DNA of 64,000 nt from CAVSUZ01 sp963791885 (GTDB lineage Bacteria; Pseudomonadota; Alphaproteobacteria; Acetobacterales; Acetobacteraceae): NCBI GenBank assembly GCA_963791885.1, contig CAWBUL010000006.1, forward strand, positions 2,170,001 to 2,234,000, given 5' to 3'. Below, piece by piece: positions 1 to 9,416 of the stretch (its first letter is position 1; each line of letters starts with the position of its first letter). Below the pieces are notes generated by a model. The model was given only the letters and a program-made list of their open reading frames with translations. It did no database searches and was not told the DNA's origin. Position numbers and translations under genes: made by a program.

Positions 1-295
1 GAACAATTGCCGGGATGTTGGGTCAAGAGGGCGATGCGCCTTCGACGATCCAACGGCGCTTCACCGTTACAGCCTCGGCAGCCTCGATCTTCGCCTTTCT
101 GACGATCAACTACAGTCTTTCCTGGGCAAGGAGGCGTATGAAGCGCTGAAGGCAGCGCGCCCATCGGATGCGGTGTGGTTGCAAGAGCTGCTGATGCAGC
201 GGCTGTGCGACCGCATCCTGGACAAGGACGAGTTGATTGCCGCGCTAGCGGTTGGTCGGCCGCGATCGGCGCCGATGCCGGTGACAGGGGGGTAA
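1..295 (+). CDS. C-terminal part of an unknown protein (cut by window edge)
   Basis: An open frame runs from the first bases of the window to a TAA at 293-295. The 97 visible residues are mixed helical sequence (for example LQSFLGKEAYEALKAAR and LLMQRLCDRILDKDELIAAL) and look like a genuine protein C-terminus with no membrane segment. The start lies outside the window. I do not recognise the family. The next gene is convergent, with its stop 23 bases away. Confidence 0.5.
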   Translation, partial: NNCRDVGSRGRCAFDDPTALHRYSLGSLDLRLSDDQLQSFLGKEAYEALKAARPSDAVWLQELLMQRLCDRILDKDELIAALAVGRPRSAPMPVTGG

Positions 296-318
296 GGGAT
301 CAGGTGGTCAGTTGATGG

Positions 319-801
319 TTATTGCATTGTCCCGATCGGCGCACCGAAAATGACACGCTGATAGTCGGCGAGCAGCGCGGGCTCTTCGATGGAACCGTGA
401 TGATGCAGTTGTCGCCACCCGCCATTGCGGCGAACGAACCACCGCGTCGTTCTGATGCGCAGGGCGAGTGTGCCGGACGGTGATTCGCAGGTGCCCTTCT
501 CCCGGCCCACGAATACGCAGGTGCGGTCGTCGCCATGGGTGGTGAAGTCGTGGAATGTCACCTGGACCCGTGCGGTGCCACCGAATAAGCGCGCATAGCC
601 GTCGCGGATGTCGGGCCAGCCGCGACGGAGCCCGCCTACGGGATTGCTCATGCTGGGCTCATCGCCATCCAGCCAGACCTGGGCAAGGGCGTCCAAATCC
701 TTGCTGTTGAAAGCGCGATAGAAGGCCGACAGCGCCGCGAGCGGGCTCGTGGGGTCGTCGATCACTTCGGTGCCACTGATTTCTGTTGAGAGTCCGGTCA
801 T
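319..801 (-). CDS. SnoaL-like / NTF2-fold (DUF4440-type) protein
   Basis: This 160-residue protein has the NTF2-like pattern: a short N-terminal helix (SPLAALSAFYRAFNSKDLDAL), then a 'VWLDGDEPSMSNPVGGLRRG' strand and loop, and a sheet ending in RWFVRRNGGWRQLHHHGS. Such proteins bind small molecules or act as isomerase-like enzymes, and the ligand here is unknown. The ATG at 801 was chosen because CAGGAGA lies just upstream; a longer in-frame extension to 855 would overlap the MFS gene. It follows the MFS transporter gene by 13 bases, so the two are probably co-transcribed. Confidence 0.75.
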   Translation of the reverse strand: MTGLSTEISGTEVIDDPTSPLAALSAFYRAFNSKDLDALAQVWLDGDEPSMSNPVGGLRRGWPDIRDGYARLFGGTARVQVTFHDFTTHGDDRTCVFVGREKGTCESPSGTLALRIRTTRWFVRRNGGWRQLHHHGSIEEPALLADYQRVIFGAPIGTMQ

Positions 802-814
802 ATCCGTTCTCCTG

Positions 815-1999
815 TCAGTTCTCGCGTGCGGTCCGTGCGGCGAGATCGATCCCAAAAGTCAGAACGAAGATCGCCGATCCGATGATGAAGAGAAGGCGAT
901 AGTCGCCGCCGGTTTGGGCCAGGACGAACGTTAGTCCATAAGCGCCGGCAGCCTGAAGCAGCGCGAAGCCGGTCGTCGCCATGCTCCAGGCGCCCTGCAG
1001 CGCGGCCGTGTCGTGCGGCAGCAATTCGTGGATCCGGCCAAGTGCAAGAGGAACGACCCCAGGGGTGAACGCGCCGATGATAACGCTGGAAACGATCAGG
1101 CAGACGGGACTGGTATTGAGTGCCGGCAAAAGCACTGCCACGGCCTGCACGAAGAAGGCGAGCCGCAGGGCAGGGCCGAAGCCGATGCGATCCGCCACCT
1201 GGCCGCTGAGTACCGGACCGATGACCGCGCCGAGACCGAACAGCACCCAATAGCGGGCACCGGTGGCGAGACCCTGGCCGAGGCCGCGAGCGACGAAATC
1301 GACGAGGAACAGCATGTGCGGCACGAGGCCGGCGGCATTGAGTGCGTACTCGACGTAAAGCGCCCGCAATTGGATGGCCGCACGTCGGGGATGGTGACGT
1401 GCGCCGTGCGGAGCGGTCCGGGGAGGAACCGTGGCGGGCCAGCCTGTCCAAGCGAGCAGTGTGAGGAGAAGGGAGAGGATACCGAGGCCTCGCCAGGCGG
1501 CGGTCAGGCCGTGGTGGAGGAGCAGCGGGACGAGCGTTCCCGACGCCGCGATGCCCAATCCGACGCCGGCGAAGATTGCCCCGCTCGCGAGGCCTCGGCG
1601 CCGGTGCGACACGTGCGGCAGCACGGCGGGTGCGGCGAGCACCATCAGGGCACCGCCGGCTATTCCGGACAGCAGCCGCCAGAGGAAGAACCAGGCGAAG
1701 GAAACGGGGGTCGCGCAGGCGAAGAAGGACGCGGTGGCGAGCAGCATCATCGCGCGAAGCAGGATCGGTGCGGGAAAGCGGGCCGCAAGCGGGCGCCCCA
1801 GAAGCGCTCCGGCGAGATAGCCGGTGAGATTGGCGGCTCCGAGATAGGCGGCGACGGAGGCGGTAAACCAGTGAGCGCTGATGATGGCCGGCAGCAGCGG
1901 CGTGTAGGCAAAACGTGCCAGGCCGATGCCGACCAGGGTGGCGCAGGTACCGGACAAGGTCGCCCGCCACTCGTTCACGCTGCGCTCTGGCGTCATCAT
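815..1999 (-). CDS. YbfB/YjiJ family MFS transporter
   Basis: The 394-residue protein has about 12 hydrophobic segments and the short loops of a major facilitator. The N-terminal 'VGIGLARFAYTPLLPAI' stretch is typical of the YbfB/YjiJ branch, whose substrates are mostly unknown. A basic central loop (PPRTAPHGARHHPRR) separates the two six-helix halves. The annotated start is the first of two adjacent ATG codons at 1999/1996, and no strong ribosome site is visible. It is the first gene of a two-gene unit with the SnoaL-like gene and is divergent from the GH28 gene. The roughly 90-base gap to 2091 must hold both promoters. Confidence 0.85.
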   Translation of the reverse strand: MMTPERSVNEWRATLSGTCATLVGIGLARFAYTPLLPAIISAHWFTASVAAYLGAANLTGYLAGALLGRPLAARFPAPILLRAMMLLATASFFACATPVSFAWFFLWRLLSGIAGGALMVLAAPAVLPHVSHRRRGLASGAIFAGVGLGIAASGTLVPLLLHHGLTAAWRGLGILSLLLTLLAWTGWPATVPPRTAPHGARHHPRRAAIQLRALYVEYALNAAGLVPHMLFLVDFVARGLGQGLATGARYWVLFGLGAVIGPVLSGQVADRIGFGPALRLAFFVQAVAVLLPALNTSPVCLIVSSVIIGAFTPGVVPLALGRIHELLPHDTAALQGAWSMATTGFALLQAAGAYGLTFVLAQTGGDYRLLFIIGSAIFVLTFGIDLAARTAREN

Positions 2000-2090
2000 T
2001 GGTGGGGGAGATGGGTTCGGACTGATCGTGTCGGTATGAATTGTTTAGAGAGCCGGTATCGGTCCGGCAGATTGCGGGGATGATGTTCCG

Positions 2091-3626
2091 ATGGCTGCTG
2101 CACCTGAAGCAACCTCTATACTGCACGAACTCGGCATTCCCTCAGCCAATGCATTCAGCGTGCGATCTTTTGGCGCAAAGGGCGATGGCAAAGCGATCGA
2201 CAGTGGAGCGATCAACCGCTGCATTCAGGCTGCAAGCGTTGCCGGGGGCGGGACAGTCTGGTTTCCGCCGGGGACTTACCTAAGTTACTCCATCCGCCTG
2301 CGGAGCCGGATCAGGCTATACCTGGATCCGGGTGCCGTCATCCTGGCGGCAGATCCGCCGCGCGACGCAACCGAATCCCAGGGTTACGATCCGGCGGAGG
2401 CGAGTGTCGCGTCCCAATTCCCCTACCAGGACTTTGGACATAGCCATTGGCACAACAGTCTGATGTGGGGAAAGAGCGTTCGCGATTTTGCGATCGAGGG
2501 GAAAGGCCGGATCTGGGGCAGGGGCTTGGTGAATGGCGATTTTGAACCAGGTCATTTACCGGCGGCTCAACCCGGCGTCGGGAATAAAGCCATCGCGTTC
2601 CTGAACTCGCACAACATCATCATCAAGGATATCTCCATTGTTGAAGCCGGCCACTTCGCTGTTCTCGCGACCGGCTGTGACAACATCCGAGCCGAACACC
2701 TTGACATCGACACCAATCGGGACGGTCTCAACTTTGATAGCTGCAGCCGGATCACTGTCATCGGTTGCAGGATCAACTCTCCCAACGATGACGCCATATC
2801 GTTGAAGAGCTCGTACGCACTTGGCAGGCCGGTCGTCACCCGAGACGTCCTGATCAAGGATTGCACGCTGACCGGATCTTATATGCCCGGTACGGTCGCG
2901 AACGGCACATACGAGCGGCTGGGCAACGATACGCGGACCATCACGGAGCATTATACATGCCGCATCAAGCTTGGCACTGAATCCAATGGCGGATTCCGGG
3001 ATGTCGTTCTAAGGAATAATGTTATCCGTGGGTGCCGCGGCATTGCCGTCATCACCGTGGATGGCGGCGTTGTGGAGAGTATAAGCGTTCAGGGTCTCGC
3101 GATGTACGACGTGCGGAGCGCCCCGCTCTTTTTGTGGCTCGGTGCGCGTCTTAATGGTCCAGAGGGCATCTCTCCAGGGAGATTGCAGAACGTCGAGATC
3201 CGCGACGTCTATTGTGAGCAGTTCTATACATCCATGCCGATGATCATGAGCGGCATTCCTGGCCATCTGATCGAGAACATCAAAATGAACCACGTCCATA
3301 TGAAGATAATGGGCGGAGGGACGACGCGGGCGGCGAAGATAGTGCCTCCTGAGGCTATTCGCTCTTATCCGGAACCGAGCGGCCATGTTCAATCGTTCGG
3401 ACCGACGCTCCCCGCCTGCGGGCTTTTTTCCCGCCATGTGAAGGGACTCGATATCAGGAACTTCGCGCTGGAATGCGTGCGGCCCGATCTGCGGCCTGTC
3501 ATCTGGCTGCAGGACGTGGAACGAGCGACGATCGCTCTTCGGCATACGAGCGGGGTGCGTAGGAACCAGCTTGTTCGATCTTGCAGTAAGGTCAGGAATA
3601 TACGCGTGATACAGCGAGAGATCTGA
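2091..3626 (+). CDS. Glycoside hydrolase family 28 (polygalacturonase-like)
   Basis: This 511-residue right-handed beta-helix protein starts with the pectate-lyase-superfamily signature FSVRSFGAKGDGKAIDSGAI. Around residues 200-300 it has the GH28 signatures TNRDGLNFDSC, INSPNDDAISLKS (paired Asp) and RIKLGTESNGGF (Arg-x-Lys). The classical GHG motif is not evident; the equivalent region reads PGTVANGTYERLG, a variant I associate with GH28-related bacterial proteins. The family hydrolyses galacturonan-type polysaccharides. No signal peptide is visible, so the enzyme is probably cytoplasmic or has a mis-set start. Codon use is less GC-biased than in most neighbours, which hints at acquisition. 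Confidence 0.85.
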   Translation: MAAAPEATSILHELGIPSANAFSVRSFGAKGDGKAIDSGAINRCIQAASVAGGGTVWFPPGTYLSYSIRLRSRIRLYLDPGAVILAADPPRDATESQGYDPAEASVASQFPYQDFGHSHWHNSLMWGKSVRDFAIEGKGRIWGRGLVNGDFEPGHLPAAQPGVGNKAIAFLNSHNIIIKDISIVEAGHFAVLATGCDNIRAEHLDIDTNRDGLNFDSCSRITVIGCRINSPNDDAISLKSSYALGRPVVTRDVLIKDCTLTGSYMPGTVANGTYERLGNDTRTITEHYTCRIKLGTESNGGFRDVVLRNNVIRGCRGIAVITVDGGVVESISVQGLAMYDVRSAPLFLWLGARLNGPEGISPGRLQNVEIRDVYCEQFYTSMPMIMSGIPGHLIENIKMNHVHMKIMGGGTTRAAKIVPPEAIRSYPEPSGHVQSFGPTLPACGLFSRHVKGLDIRNFALECVRPDLRPVIWLQDVERATIALRHTSGVRRNQLVRSCSKVRNIRVIQREI

Positions 3627-3635
3627 TGTTTGATG

Positions 3636-4307
3636 TCAGTCTGGCTGGGAAGCCCCGCGGAGTATCCCGGTTCGGAAAATGAGCAGGGCGAGCAGACTCG
3701 AGATGACGAGCAGGGAGAAACTGATCGCCAGCTCGGTTGTGCGGCCAAACTGCACCCCGCGGCCCATCAGCACGAAGATTATAGTCTGGGGCAGATAGCC
3801 GATCGCCGATGCGGCCATGAACGGCGCAGCAGGTACGCTGGAAAGCCCGGCCAGCAGGTTGAGCGCCAGATTGTTGCCGACGGGTAAAAGTCGGATTGCA
3901 AGCGCGGCGGCAAAGGGGCGCCGGGCCAGGATGGTGTTGATCCGGGCAAGGCGCGTTCCCAGCCGGCGCCGAACGAAGTCCCGGCCGACTGCGCGCGCCC
4001 AGAACAGATTTGCGGCACAACCCAGCAACTGGGCGGCAAGAGCGAGCGCAATGCCCGGCAATAGGCCCCAGCCGTAACCGGCAACGAAGGCGACCACCTG
4101 GCGCGGAACACCAACCGCGCAGGCGATGGCGCCGAGCGCGACAAGCCCCGCCACGGAAAGGTGAGCGGTCGGCAGCGATTGCAGTCCACCCGTGCCGGGC
4201 AGCAGTTTCACGGCGATCGCCGCACCGATGAGTCCACCCGCCAGCAGCAACATCTTCCCGAGGCTGGCAGAGACGCTGCGCTTCGCGGCCGAAGACACCT
4301 GCATCAT
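3636..4307 (-). CDS. TVP38/TMEM64 (VTT/DedA-like) membrane protein
   Basis: A 223-residue integral membrane protein. It has a hydrophobic N-terminal segment (MLLLAGGLIGAAIAVKLLPG) and the VTT-domain signature: re-entrant GYGWGLLPGIALALAAQLLG, followed by ARAVGRDFVRRRL and RLLPVGNNLALNLLAGLS. The family is linked to lipid scrambling or membrane homeostasis, with substrate unknown here. The ATG at 4307 overlaps the upstream GT2 stop (ATGA), giving translational coupling. It is the last gene of the GT39-GT2-TVP38 operon and converges on the GH28 gene 9 bases away. Confidence 0.85.
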   Translation of the reverse strand: MMQVSSAAKRSVSASLGKMLLLAGGLIGAAIAVKLLPGTGGLQSLPTAHLSVAGLVALGAIACAVGVPRQVVAFVAGYGWGLLPGIALALAAQLLGCAANLFWARAVGRDFVRRRLGTRLARINTILARRPFAAALAIRLLPVGNNLALNLLAGLSSVPAAPFMAASAIGYLPQTIIFVLMGRGVQFGRTTELAISFSLLVISSLLALLIFRTGILRGASQPD

Positions 4308-5074
4308 TCGGCGTCGCCGGGCCGATCGGAAGCGATATCGGGGCGGCTCCAGCGGCGTTTGAGCCACCAGACGCCCGCAAGATCGACGATCCCGACCGCA
4401 AGCCGGTCGAGCGACCCGTAATGGGAACGGCCCTGCGTGCGGGGCCGGTGATTGACCGGCACGGAGACGACCGTGGCGCCGTGCCTGAGGAACAGGGCCG
4501 GCAGGAAACGGTGCATGTGGTCAAAGTGCGGCAACGATAGGAAATTCTCACGCCGGAACACCTTGAGGCCGCACCCTGTGTCCGGCGTTCCGTCGCCGAG
4601 CAGTTTTGCCCGTATTCCGTTGGCGAAGCGTGATCCCCAGCGTTTCGCAAGACTGTCGCGCCGATTGCGACGGAGTCCCGCAATCAGGATCGGCGTGGGG
4701 CCATGCGCCTCGGCCGCTTCAAGCAGCTTCGGGATATCGTTCGGGTCGTTCTGCCCGTCGCCGTCCAGGGTGGCGATCCAAGAACCGTGCGCCGCCCTTA
4801 CACCGGTCACCAAAGCAATGCTCTGGCCTGACTGCGTGAGATGGCGAAGCACGCGCAAGCTGGAGCAGCGTTCGCGCGCTTGCTGCAATTCGGCTGCAGT
4901 ACCGTCAGAACTGCCATCGTCCACGACGACAATCTCGAAATTCATTCCCGCGAGTGCGGCAGCGATTTCGGTGATCAGCGGTTCGGCGTTGCCTGCTTCG
5001 TTGTGCATCGGGACCACCACTGAGACATGCGGCGTCTCAGTGGAGGAAGGGACCTCATGATTTTGATGGGGCAT
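4304..5074 (-). CDS. GT2 glycosyltransferase, dolichol/undecaprenyl-phosphate sugar synthase type
   Basis: A 256-residue GT-A fold enzyme. N-terminal VSVVVPMHNEAGNAEPLI and EIVVVDDGSSDGT bind the nucleotide sugar. IATLDGDGQNDPNDIPKLL contains the metal-binding DxD-like motif. The region TGCGLKVFRRENFLSLPHF resembles DPM1/ArnC-type synthases that move a sugar onto a polyprenyl phosphate. It has no C-terminal TM pair, so it may be soluble or peripheral. It overlaps the upstream GT39 gene by 20 bases and the TVP38 gene by 4. It likely supplies the lipid-linked sugar that the GT39 protein uses. Confidence 0.85.
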   Translation of the reverse strand: MPHQNHEVPSSTETPHVSVVVPMHNEAGNAEPLITEIAAALAGMNFEIVVVDDGSSDGTAAELQQARERCSSLRVLRHLTQSGQSIALVTGVRAAHGSWIATLDGDGQNDPNDIPKLLEAAEAHGPTPILIAGLRRNRRDSLAKRWGSRFANGIRAKLLGDGTPDTGCGLKVFRRENFLSLPHFDHMHRFLPALFLRHGATVVSVPVNHRPRTQGRSHYGSLDRLAVGIVDLAGVWWLKRRWSRPDIASDRPGDAE

Positions 5075-6695
5075 CGGATTGTTGTGCGAGACCCGGGGCC
5101 AGACCTGGTGCCAGACCGGGGCCGCCAGCCGCGGGCGGAGGCGGATCGAAGCGAATCATTTCAATGTCCTGCCCGATCTTAATGTCTTCGGCTGGCGTGC
5201 CGAGCTGGCCGACTTGCGTGCGGAACGCCGCGATCGTGCTCGTGCGCTCCTGACCCGTGTGTCCGTGGATGGCAATGACCGGCGAGCCGGCACGAAGGCG
5301 GGCTTCAGCCTCGCTGAGCTGATAAACGACCCTGTCTTTCACGACAGCGGCCTCCGCGGCCGGCAAGTAGGCGCGCAGCATTGTCGGCACGCCATGATCG
5401 TCCAGATACAGATCGGCGCCCGAGGCGAGCGCGGGGGCGAGCGCCGCCGCAGCCAAGTCCCAGCGTGGCGCTGTTTCGGAGGCATAAAAAGGCCGGACAT
5501 TCAGCAAAAGCAGAGAGGCCGCAATGGCGGAGGCCAGAAGCCATCGTCCCCGGGCCAGCCATGCGGCGCCGACTCCCGCGAGGATCAAGAAAGCGGCGCC
5601 GCTCCAGAGCAGATAGCGCGGTAACCAGAGCGGCCTGCCCGGCTCGGACGCCACGAGCAGCACGGGGAGTGCGAAGACCGCGAGCGCCATGATCAGGCAT
5701 GCGGCGGGCTGGCGCCGAAGTGCGATCAAGCCCGTGCCGGCGAGCAGCAGAGCGACGAGACCGAGGATCGGAAGACCGACGGGAAGCAGGTGCATACTCG
5801 CAATGTTGCCAATGCGCAGCAGATAAACGTCCGCAGTCACACGCCAGGCGCGCATTCCGTCCAGTGGTGGAACCCAGTTGAAGGCGGCCATGTAGTCGTC
5901 GTCGACGCTGTGGCCCATCGCCAAATACATCGGGGCAACGGCGAGCAACACGACCCCCTGTCCGCAGACCCAGCGCACCAGAAACGTCCGTCGAGCCGTG
6001 CCGGACAGCGCACGTGCGATGGGCCAGACGGCAAGATTCGCCACGAGAATGAATGGAAGAGCGTTGCCGATCGTTGCAAGCGCACCGATCATTCCGAGAA
6101 TGAGGGCCAACCAGGGTCCGATGCCCCTGCGCCACGCTCCGCCCGCGGCTTCGGCGTTACGCGCAACACTTAGTAGGCCCCAGAGAGAGAGCATCAGGCA
6201 GGCAAGCTCGAGAGAATATGGCCGAGCGTCCTGGCCGCTTTGCACCATAATAGGGGCGGTTGCCAGCAGCAGACCGCTGATCAGGCCGCCTGTCCTAGCA
6301 GCGCCGATGCCCTCTGCCAGCTTTCGCCCAACCAACACGCCCAGTGCGGCGGCAAGAGCCCCCGCAACAGCACTCGGCAGGCGCAGCAGCCACGGGTTCA
6401 CACCGGGAGAGAGTTGAGACAGCAGCAGAAAGTAGGCCGGCAGATGATGGTGGTCGAGTGAGTCGGTGATGAGCTTGCCGGGAGGCAAAGCGACGCGCAA
6501 CTTTGTCATAACCTCGTCGATCCAAAACGGCTTCGTTCCAAGGTCGTGAAGACGGAGCGCGAGCGCGAGGGCGAAAATCAGTGTGAAATCGATCAAAGTG
6601 GCCGCGCGAGCGGGATCCCAGCGTGGCCGGGGGAGCGATTGTTGCATGGAGCGTGAGAAATGCATGGACATCCGGCGAACCCCGCAGGATTTCAC
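5055..6695 (-). CDS. ArnT/PMT-like GT39 family membrane glycosyltransferase
   Basis: A 546-residue multi-pass protein. The first helix leads into LRLHDLGTKPFWIDEVMTKL, with the acidic residues used by GT-C enzymes in the first periplasmic loop. HHHLPAYFLLLSQ and QDARPYSLELACLMLSLWGLL are typical of the ArnT/PMT superfamily. It probably transfers a sugar from a polyprenyl phosphate to lipid or glycan on the periplasmic side, working with the downstream GT2. The GTG at 6695 is preferred because GGGAG precedes it; several downstream ATG codons (6671, 6665, 6647) are alternatives. The C-terminus is Pro/Gly/Ala-rich. Confidence 0.82.
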   Translation of the reverse strand: MKSCGVRRMSMHFSRSMQQSLPRPRWDPARAATLIDFTLIFALALALRLHDLGTKPFWIDEVMTKLRVALPPGKLITDSLDHHHLPAYFLLLSQLSPGVNPWLLRLPSAVAGALAAALGVLVGRKLAEGIGAARTGGLISGLLLATAPIMVQSGQDARPYSLELACLMLSLWGLLSVARNAEAAGGAWRRGIGPWLALILGMIGALATIGNALPFILVANLAVWPIARALSGTARRTFLVRWVCGQGVVLLAVAPMYLAMGHSVDDDYMAAFNWVPPLDGMRAWRVTADVYLLRIGNIASMHLLPVGLPILGLVALLLAGTGLIALRRQPAACLIMALAVFALPVLLVASEPGRPLWLPRYLLWSGAAFLILAGVGAAWLARGRWLLASAIAASLLLLNVRPFYASETAPRWDLAAAALAPALASGADLYLDDHGVPTMLRAYLPAAEAAVVKDRVVYQLSEAEARLRAGSPVIAIHGHTGQERTSTIAAFRTQVGQLGTPAEDIKIGQDIEMIRFDPPPPAAGGPGLAPGLAPGLAQQSDAPSKS

Positions 6696-6760
6696 TCAAG
6701 CTCCCTTTTACCGTTTATCGTGTATCAAAGCGTGTCAGAAATCGACGAGGGGCCTCGGAT

Positions 6761-6922
6761 TCAGAATACCAGGAAGTACATCAGGGCGATGTTCACACCG
6801 AGCAGGACGGCGGTGACGCCGTGCGCGATGACGTTGCCGACGCCTCGCACCTTCCGAATAAGCCGCTGCGCCTGCTTGCGCGGGCCGTGGCTTTCCAGCA
6901 GTCCGATCACCGGCAGCGTCAA
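6761..6922 (-). CDS. Possible small membrane protein (start uncertain)
   Basis: A short frame upstream of the GT39 gene ends in a convincing hydrophobic helix (HGVTAVLLGVNIALMYFLVF), preceded by the basic stretch RKQAQRLIRKVRG. I placed the start at an in-frame TTG at 6922. The frame stays open further upstream, but that part is antisense to the peptidase gene. It may be a real small protein or a gene remnant; no family is recognised. Confidence 0.3.
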   Translation of the reverse strand: MTLPVIGLLESHGPRKQAQRLIRKVRGVGNVIAHGVTAVLLGVNIALMYFLVF

Positions 6923-7009
6923 ATGAAAGGCAGCAAGCTTATGCGCGAAGGGGTGCAGGACTGAAGGCCGGCTCTTCAGCCTGGCGCCGGCAGGCCCTAT
7001 GCTCGGGGC

Positions 7010-7657
7010 ATGCAGACCGTCCTGATCACCGGGTTTGAACCGTTCGACGGGGATATCGTGAATCCCTCGATGGAGGCGATCCGCGTGCTGGCGTCGCATC
7101 GGCCTGAGAGTGTGCGGCTGGCGGTGGCGCTGCTGCCGGTTTCGGCGCGGCGGATCGAGGCGGCGTTGCGCGAGGCGCTGGAGGCGCACCGACCGGATGT
7201 TGTGATTGCCGTGGGGCAGGCCGGCGGCCGGGCGGAAATGTCGGTCGAGCGGGTGGCGATCAACGTGGATGACTTCCGCATTCCGGACAATGCGGGCGAT
7301 CAACCGGTGGATGAGCCGGTGGTGGCGGGTGGGCCGGCTGCGTATTTCTCGACCCTGCCGATCAAGGCGATGGTCCGGCGCATGCGGGAGGTTGGGGTAC
7401 CGGCGAACGTGTCACAGACTGCCGGAACGTTCCTGTGCAACCATGTTTTCTTTTTGCTGCGACACCTAGCGGAGACCGAGTTTCGCGGGATGCGTGCCGG
7501 GTTCATTCACGTGCCGGCGCTGCCGGAGCAGGCGGCGCGCAATCCGGGCCAGAGCAGCATGGCGCTGGAGACGATCGTGACCGGGTTGAAGGTTGCGATA
7601 GAAACTGCCCGCGATGTGGCGGCGGATTTGCGGGTCAGCGAGGGGCAGACGGATTAG
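7010..7657 (+). CDS. pcp: Pyroglutamyl-peptidase I (peptidase C15)
   Basis: At 215 residues it has the usual length for this cytosolic cysteine peptidase, which removes N-terminal pyroglutamate from peptides. The whole active site is present: Glu80 in MSVERVAINVDD, Cys143 in AGTFLCNHVFF and His167 in GFIHVPALP. The N-terminal LITGFEPFDGDIVNPS motif is characteristic. It stands alone, 12 bases before the ClC gene on the same strand, so the two may share a transcript. Confidence 0.95.
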   Translation: MQTVLITGFEPFDGDIVNPSMEAIRVLASHRPESVRLAVALLPVSARRIEAALREALEAHRPDVVIAVGQAGGRAEMSVERVAINVDDFRIPDNAGDQPVDEPVVAGGPAAYFSTLPIKAMVRRMREVGVPANVSQTAGTFLCNHVFFLLRHLAETEFRGMRAGFIHVPALPEQAARNPGQSSMALETIVTGLKVAIETARDVAADLRVSEGQTD

Positions 7658-7669
7658 CCGTCCATTGAC

Positions 7670-9370
7670 GTGACGCGACCCGGCTCCTCCTGGAGTCCGG
7701 TGCAGCCGAATGATGCTGCGGGAAACCGCCTTCTCGGGCTGTCATTGCAGTTCTGGTCGCTTATCGTTCTGACCGGGATTGGGGCGGGAATCGGGGCAGG
7801 GCTGCTGATGAAGCTGCTGCGAGCCGTGCAGCATATTTGCTATTCCTACAACGGGGGCACCTTTCTTCAAGCAGTGCAACAAGCGCCGCTCGAACGACGT
7901 GTCGTGGTTCTGTGTATTGCTGGGTTTGTCGCGAGCGCCGGCGTGTTCCTTCTGAAGGAAGTCCCCGGGGGAAGTGGCGGCAAGCTGAATGAACGGATTT
8001 GGTTTCACTCCGGCCGGTTGGCGGAGTTCAAGACCATTGCGCAGTCCGTGTTGTCGATCACGATCGTTGGCATGGGGGCGTCGCTCGGGCGCGAAACGGC
8101 ACCGAAGCAGACCGGAGCAGCCGTGGCGAGTTGGCTTTCTCGTTGGGTTGGCCTTTCTTCGGCCGAATCACGTCTTCTTGCCGCCTGCGGTGCCGGTGCG
8201 GGCATGGGGGCGGTCTATAACGTACCGTTGGGCGGTGCCTTATTCGCGCTGGAAGTGTTGCTCGGAACACTGGCATTGCCGTTGATTCCGCCTGCGCTTG
8301 CCGCGTCGGTTATTGCGACCACCGTATCCTGGCACATGCTGTCCAACCAGACGACCTACGTGGTTCCCAGCTACCCCGTCGTGTTTACGCAGCTGATCTG
8401 GTCGCTCGGCTTCGGGCCGATCGCCGGGCTGGCTTCCGTCCTCTACGTGCGGTTGATCGTGGTCGCCGACGGGATAAAACCAAAACGCGGTCTCGCGTTG
8501 GTGTTGCCGATCATTGCCTTGTCGGCGCTCGGGTTGCTGGCGATCCGATATCCGCAGCTGCTGGGTAACGGCAAAGATGTCGCCCAACTCGGTTTTACCG
8601 GTGCTCTCGGTTTACCGCTTCTGCTCGCCTTGGTCTTTTTGAAGCCGCTTGCGACATCCGCGTGCCTGGGCAGCGGGGCTCCGGGCGGCTTGTTCACGCC
8701 GAGCATTGCGTTCGGCGCGATGTTAGGTGGGTTGCTTGGCCGCGCCTGGTCGTTCTTTTGGCCCGGTGCCGTGCCGGGCAGCTATGCGATGATCGGAGCG
8801 GCGGCGGTTTTGGCTGCCAGCATGCAGGCGCCGATTGCCGCGTTGGTGCTGCTGCTCGAGCTCACCCATCATATCGCGGCCCTGTTGGTGCCGATCCTGT
8901 TCGCGGTCACCGGAGCGGCTGTTACCGCACGGAGGCTCGATCCTCGCTCAGTCTATTCCGGGCGCGTCCATACTGGCCGGCAGGCGGCAGAAACCGAGCC
9001 GCCGGCCGTCAACGTGCAATATCGCGACCTGCTAGCACCGCAGGTGAGAACGATTTCCGTCGCTGCAAACTATCCGGAGGTGCTGGAGCGGCTTGTTGCG
9101 GAAGGCAACGACCCGAAACCGCTTTACGTGGTGGATGAGAACGCCAGATTGTCTGGCCGCATCGATGCCCGCCACGCAGCGTCCCCGCCTGCGCTGACCC
9201 GCGTGTTATCGAGCGCCGCTGCCGGCGATCTGATGGAACGGGTCGGGCCGCTGACCCCGAATCTCACCAGGGCAGAAGCGATCGCAATGCTCAATGAAGA
9301 ACCTTCCGGCGAATTGCCGGTCGTGGAGGCAGGCTCCGAACGACTTCTCGGTGTCGCCGCGAGGCCTTAG
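7670..9370 (+). CDS. ClC-family chloride channel/antiporter with CBS region
   Basis: A 566-residue protein. The ClC membrane domain (about residues 20-420) carries the ion-pathway motifs ASLGRETAPKQTGAA (variant of GREGP) and GSGAPGGLFTPSIAFG (GxFxP), and the later helix AAVLAASMQAPIAALVLLLE. The C-terminal 140 residues look like a CBS pair that could bind nucleotide. The first conserved motif is unusual (EVPGGSGGKLNER rather than GSGIP). The GTG at 7670 is the most plausible start. A strong hairpin follows the stop. Confidence 0.9.
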   Translation: MTRPGSSWSPVQPNDAAGNRLLGLSLQFWSLIVLTGIGAGIGAGLLMKLLRAVQHICYSYNGGTFLQAVQQAPLERRVVVLCIAGFVASAGVFLLKEVPGGSGGKLNERIWFHSGRLAEFKTIAQSVLSITIVGMGASLGRETAPKQTGAAVASWLSRWVGLSSAESRLLAACGAGAGMGAVYNVPLGGALFALEVLLGTLALPLIPPALAASVIATTVSWHMLSNQTTYVVPSYPVVFTQLIWSLGFGPIAGLASVLYVRLIVVADGIKPKRGLALVLPIIALSALGLLAIRYPQLLGNGKDVAQLGFTGALGLPLLLALVFLKPLATSACLGSGAPGGLFTPSIAFGAMLGGLLGRAWSFFWPGAVPGSYAMIGAAAVLAASMQAPIAALVLLLELTHHIAALLVPILFAVTGAAVTARRLDPRSVYSGRVHTGRQAAETEPPAVNVQYRDLLAPQVRTISVAANYPEVLERLVAEGNDPKPLYVVDENARLSGRIDARHAASPPALTRVLSSAAAGDLMERVGPLTPNLTRAEAIAMLNEEPSGELPVVEAGSERLLGVAARP

Positions 9371-9380
9371 CGGGAGAATG

Positions 9381-9406
9381 GGGCCCTTCCCCGCAGGAAG
9401 GGTCCC
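9381..9406. terminator. Bidirectional hairpin terminator
   Basis: GGGCCCTTCC and GGAAGGGTCCC form an almost perfect stem around a CCGCA loop, followed by TTTG. It lies between the convergent ClC gene and the small secreted-peptide gene and can serve both. Confidence 0.7.
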
Positions 9407-9416
9407 TTTGTGATGA

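Noticed and set aside
1013..2083. 356-codon open frame on the plus strand
   Set aside because: It is antisense to the MFS transporter; very Gly/Arg/Glu-rich and without hydrophobic or domain structure.
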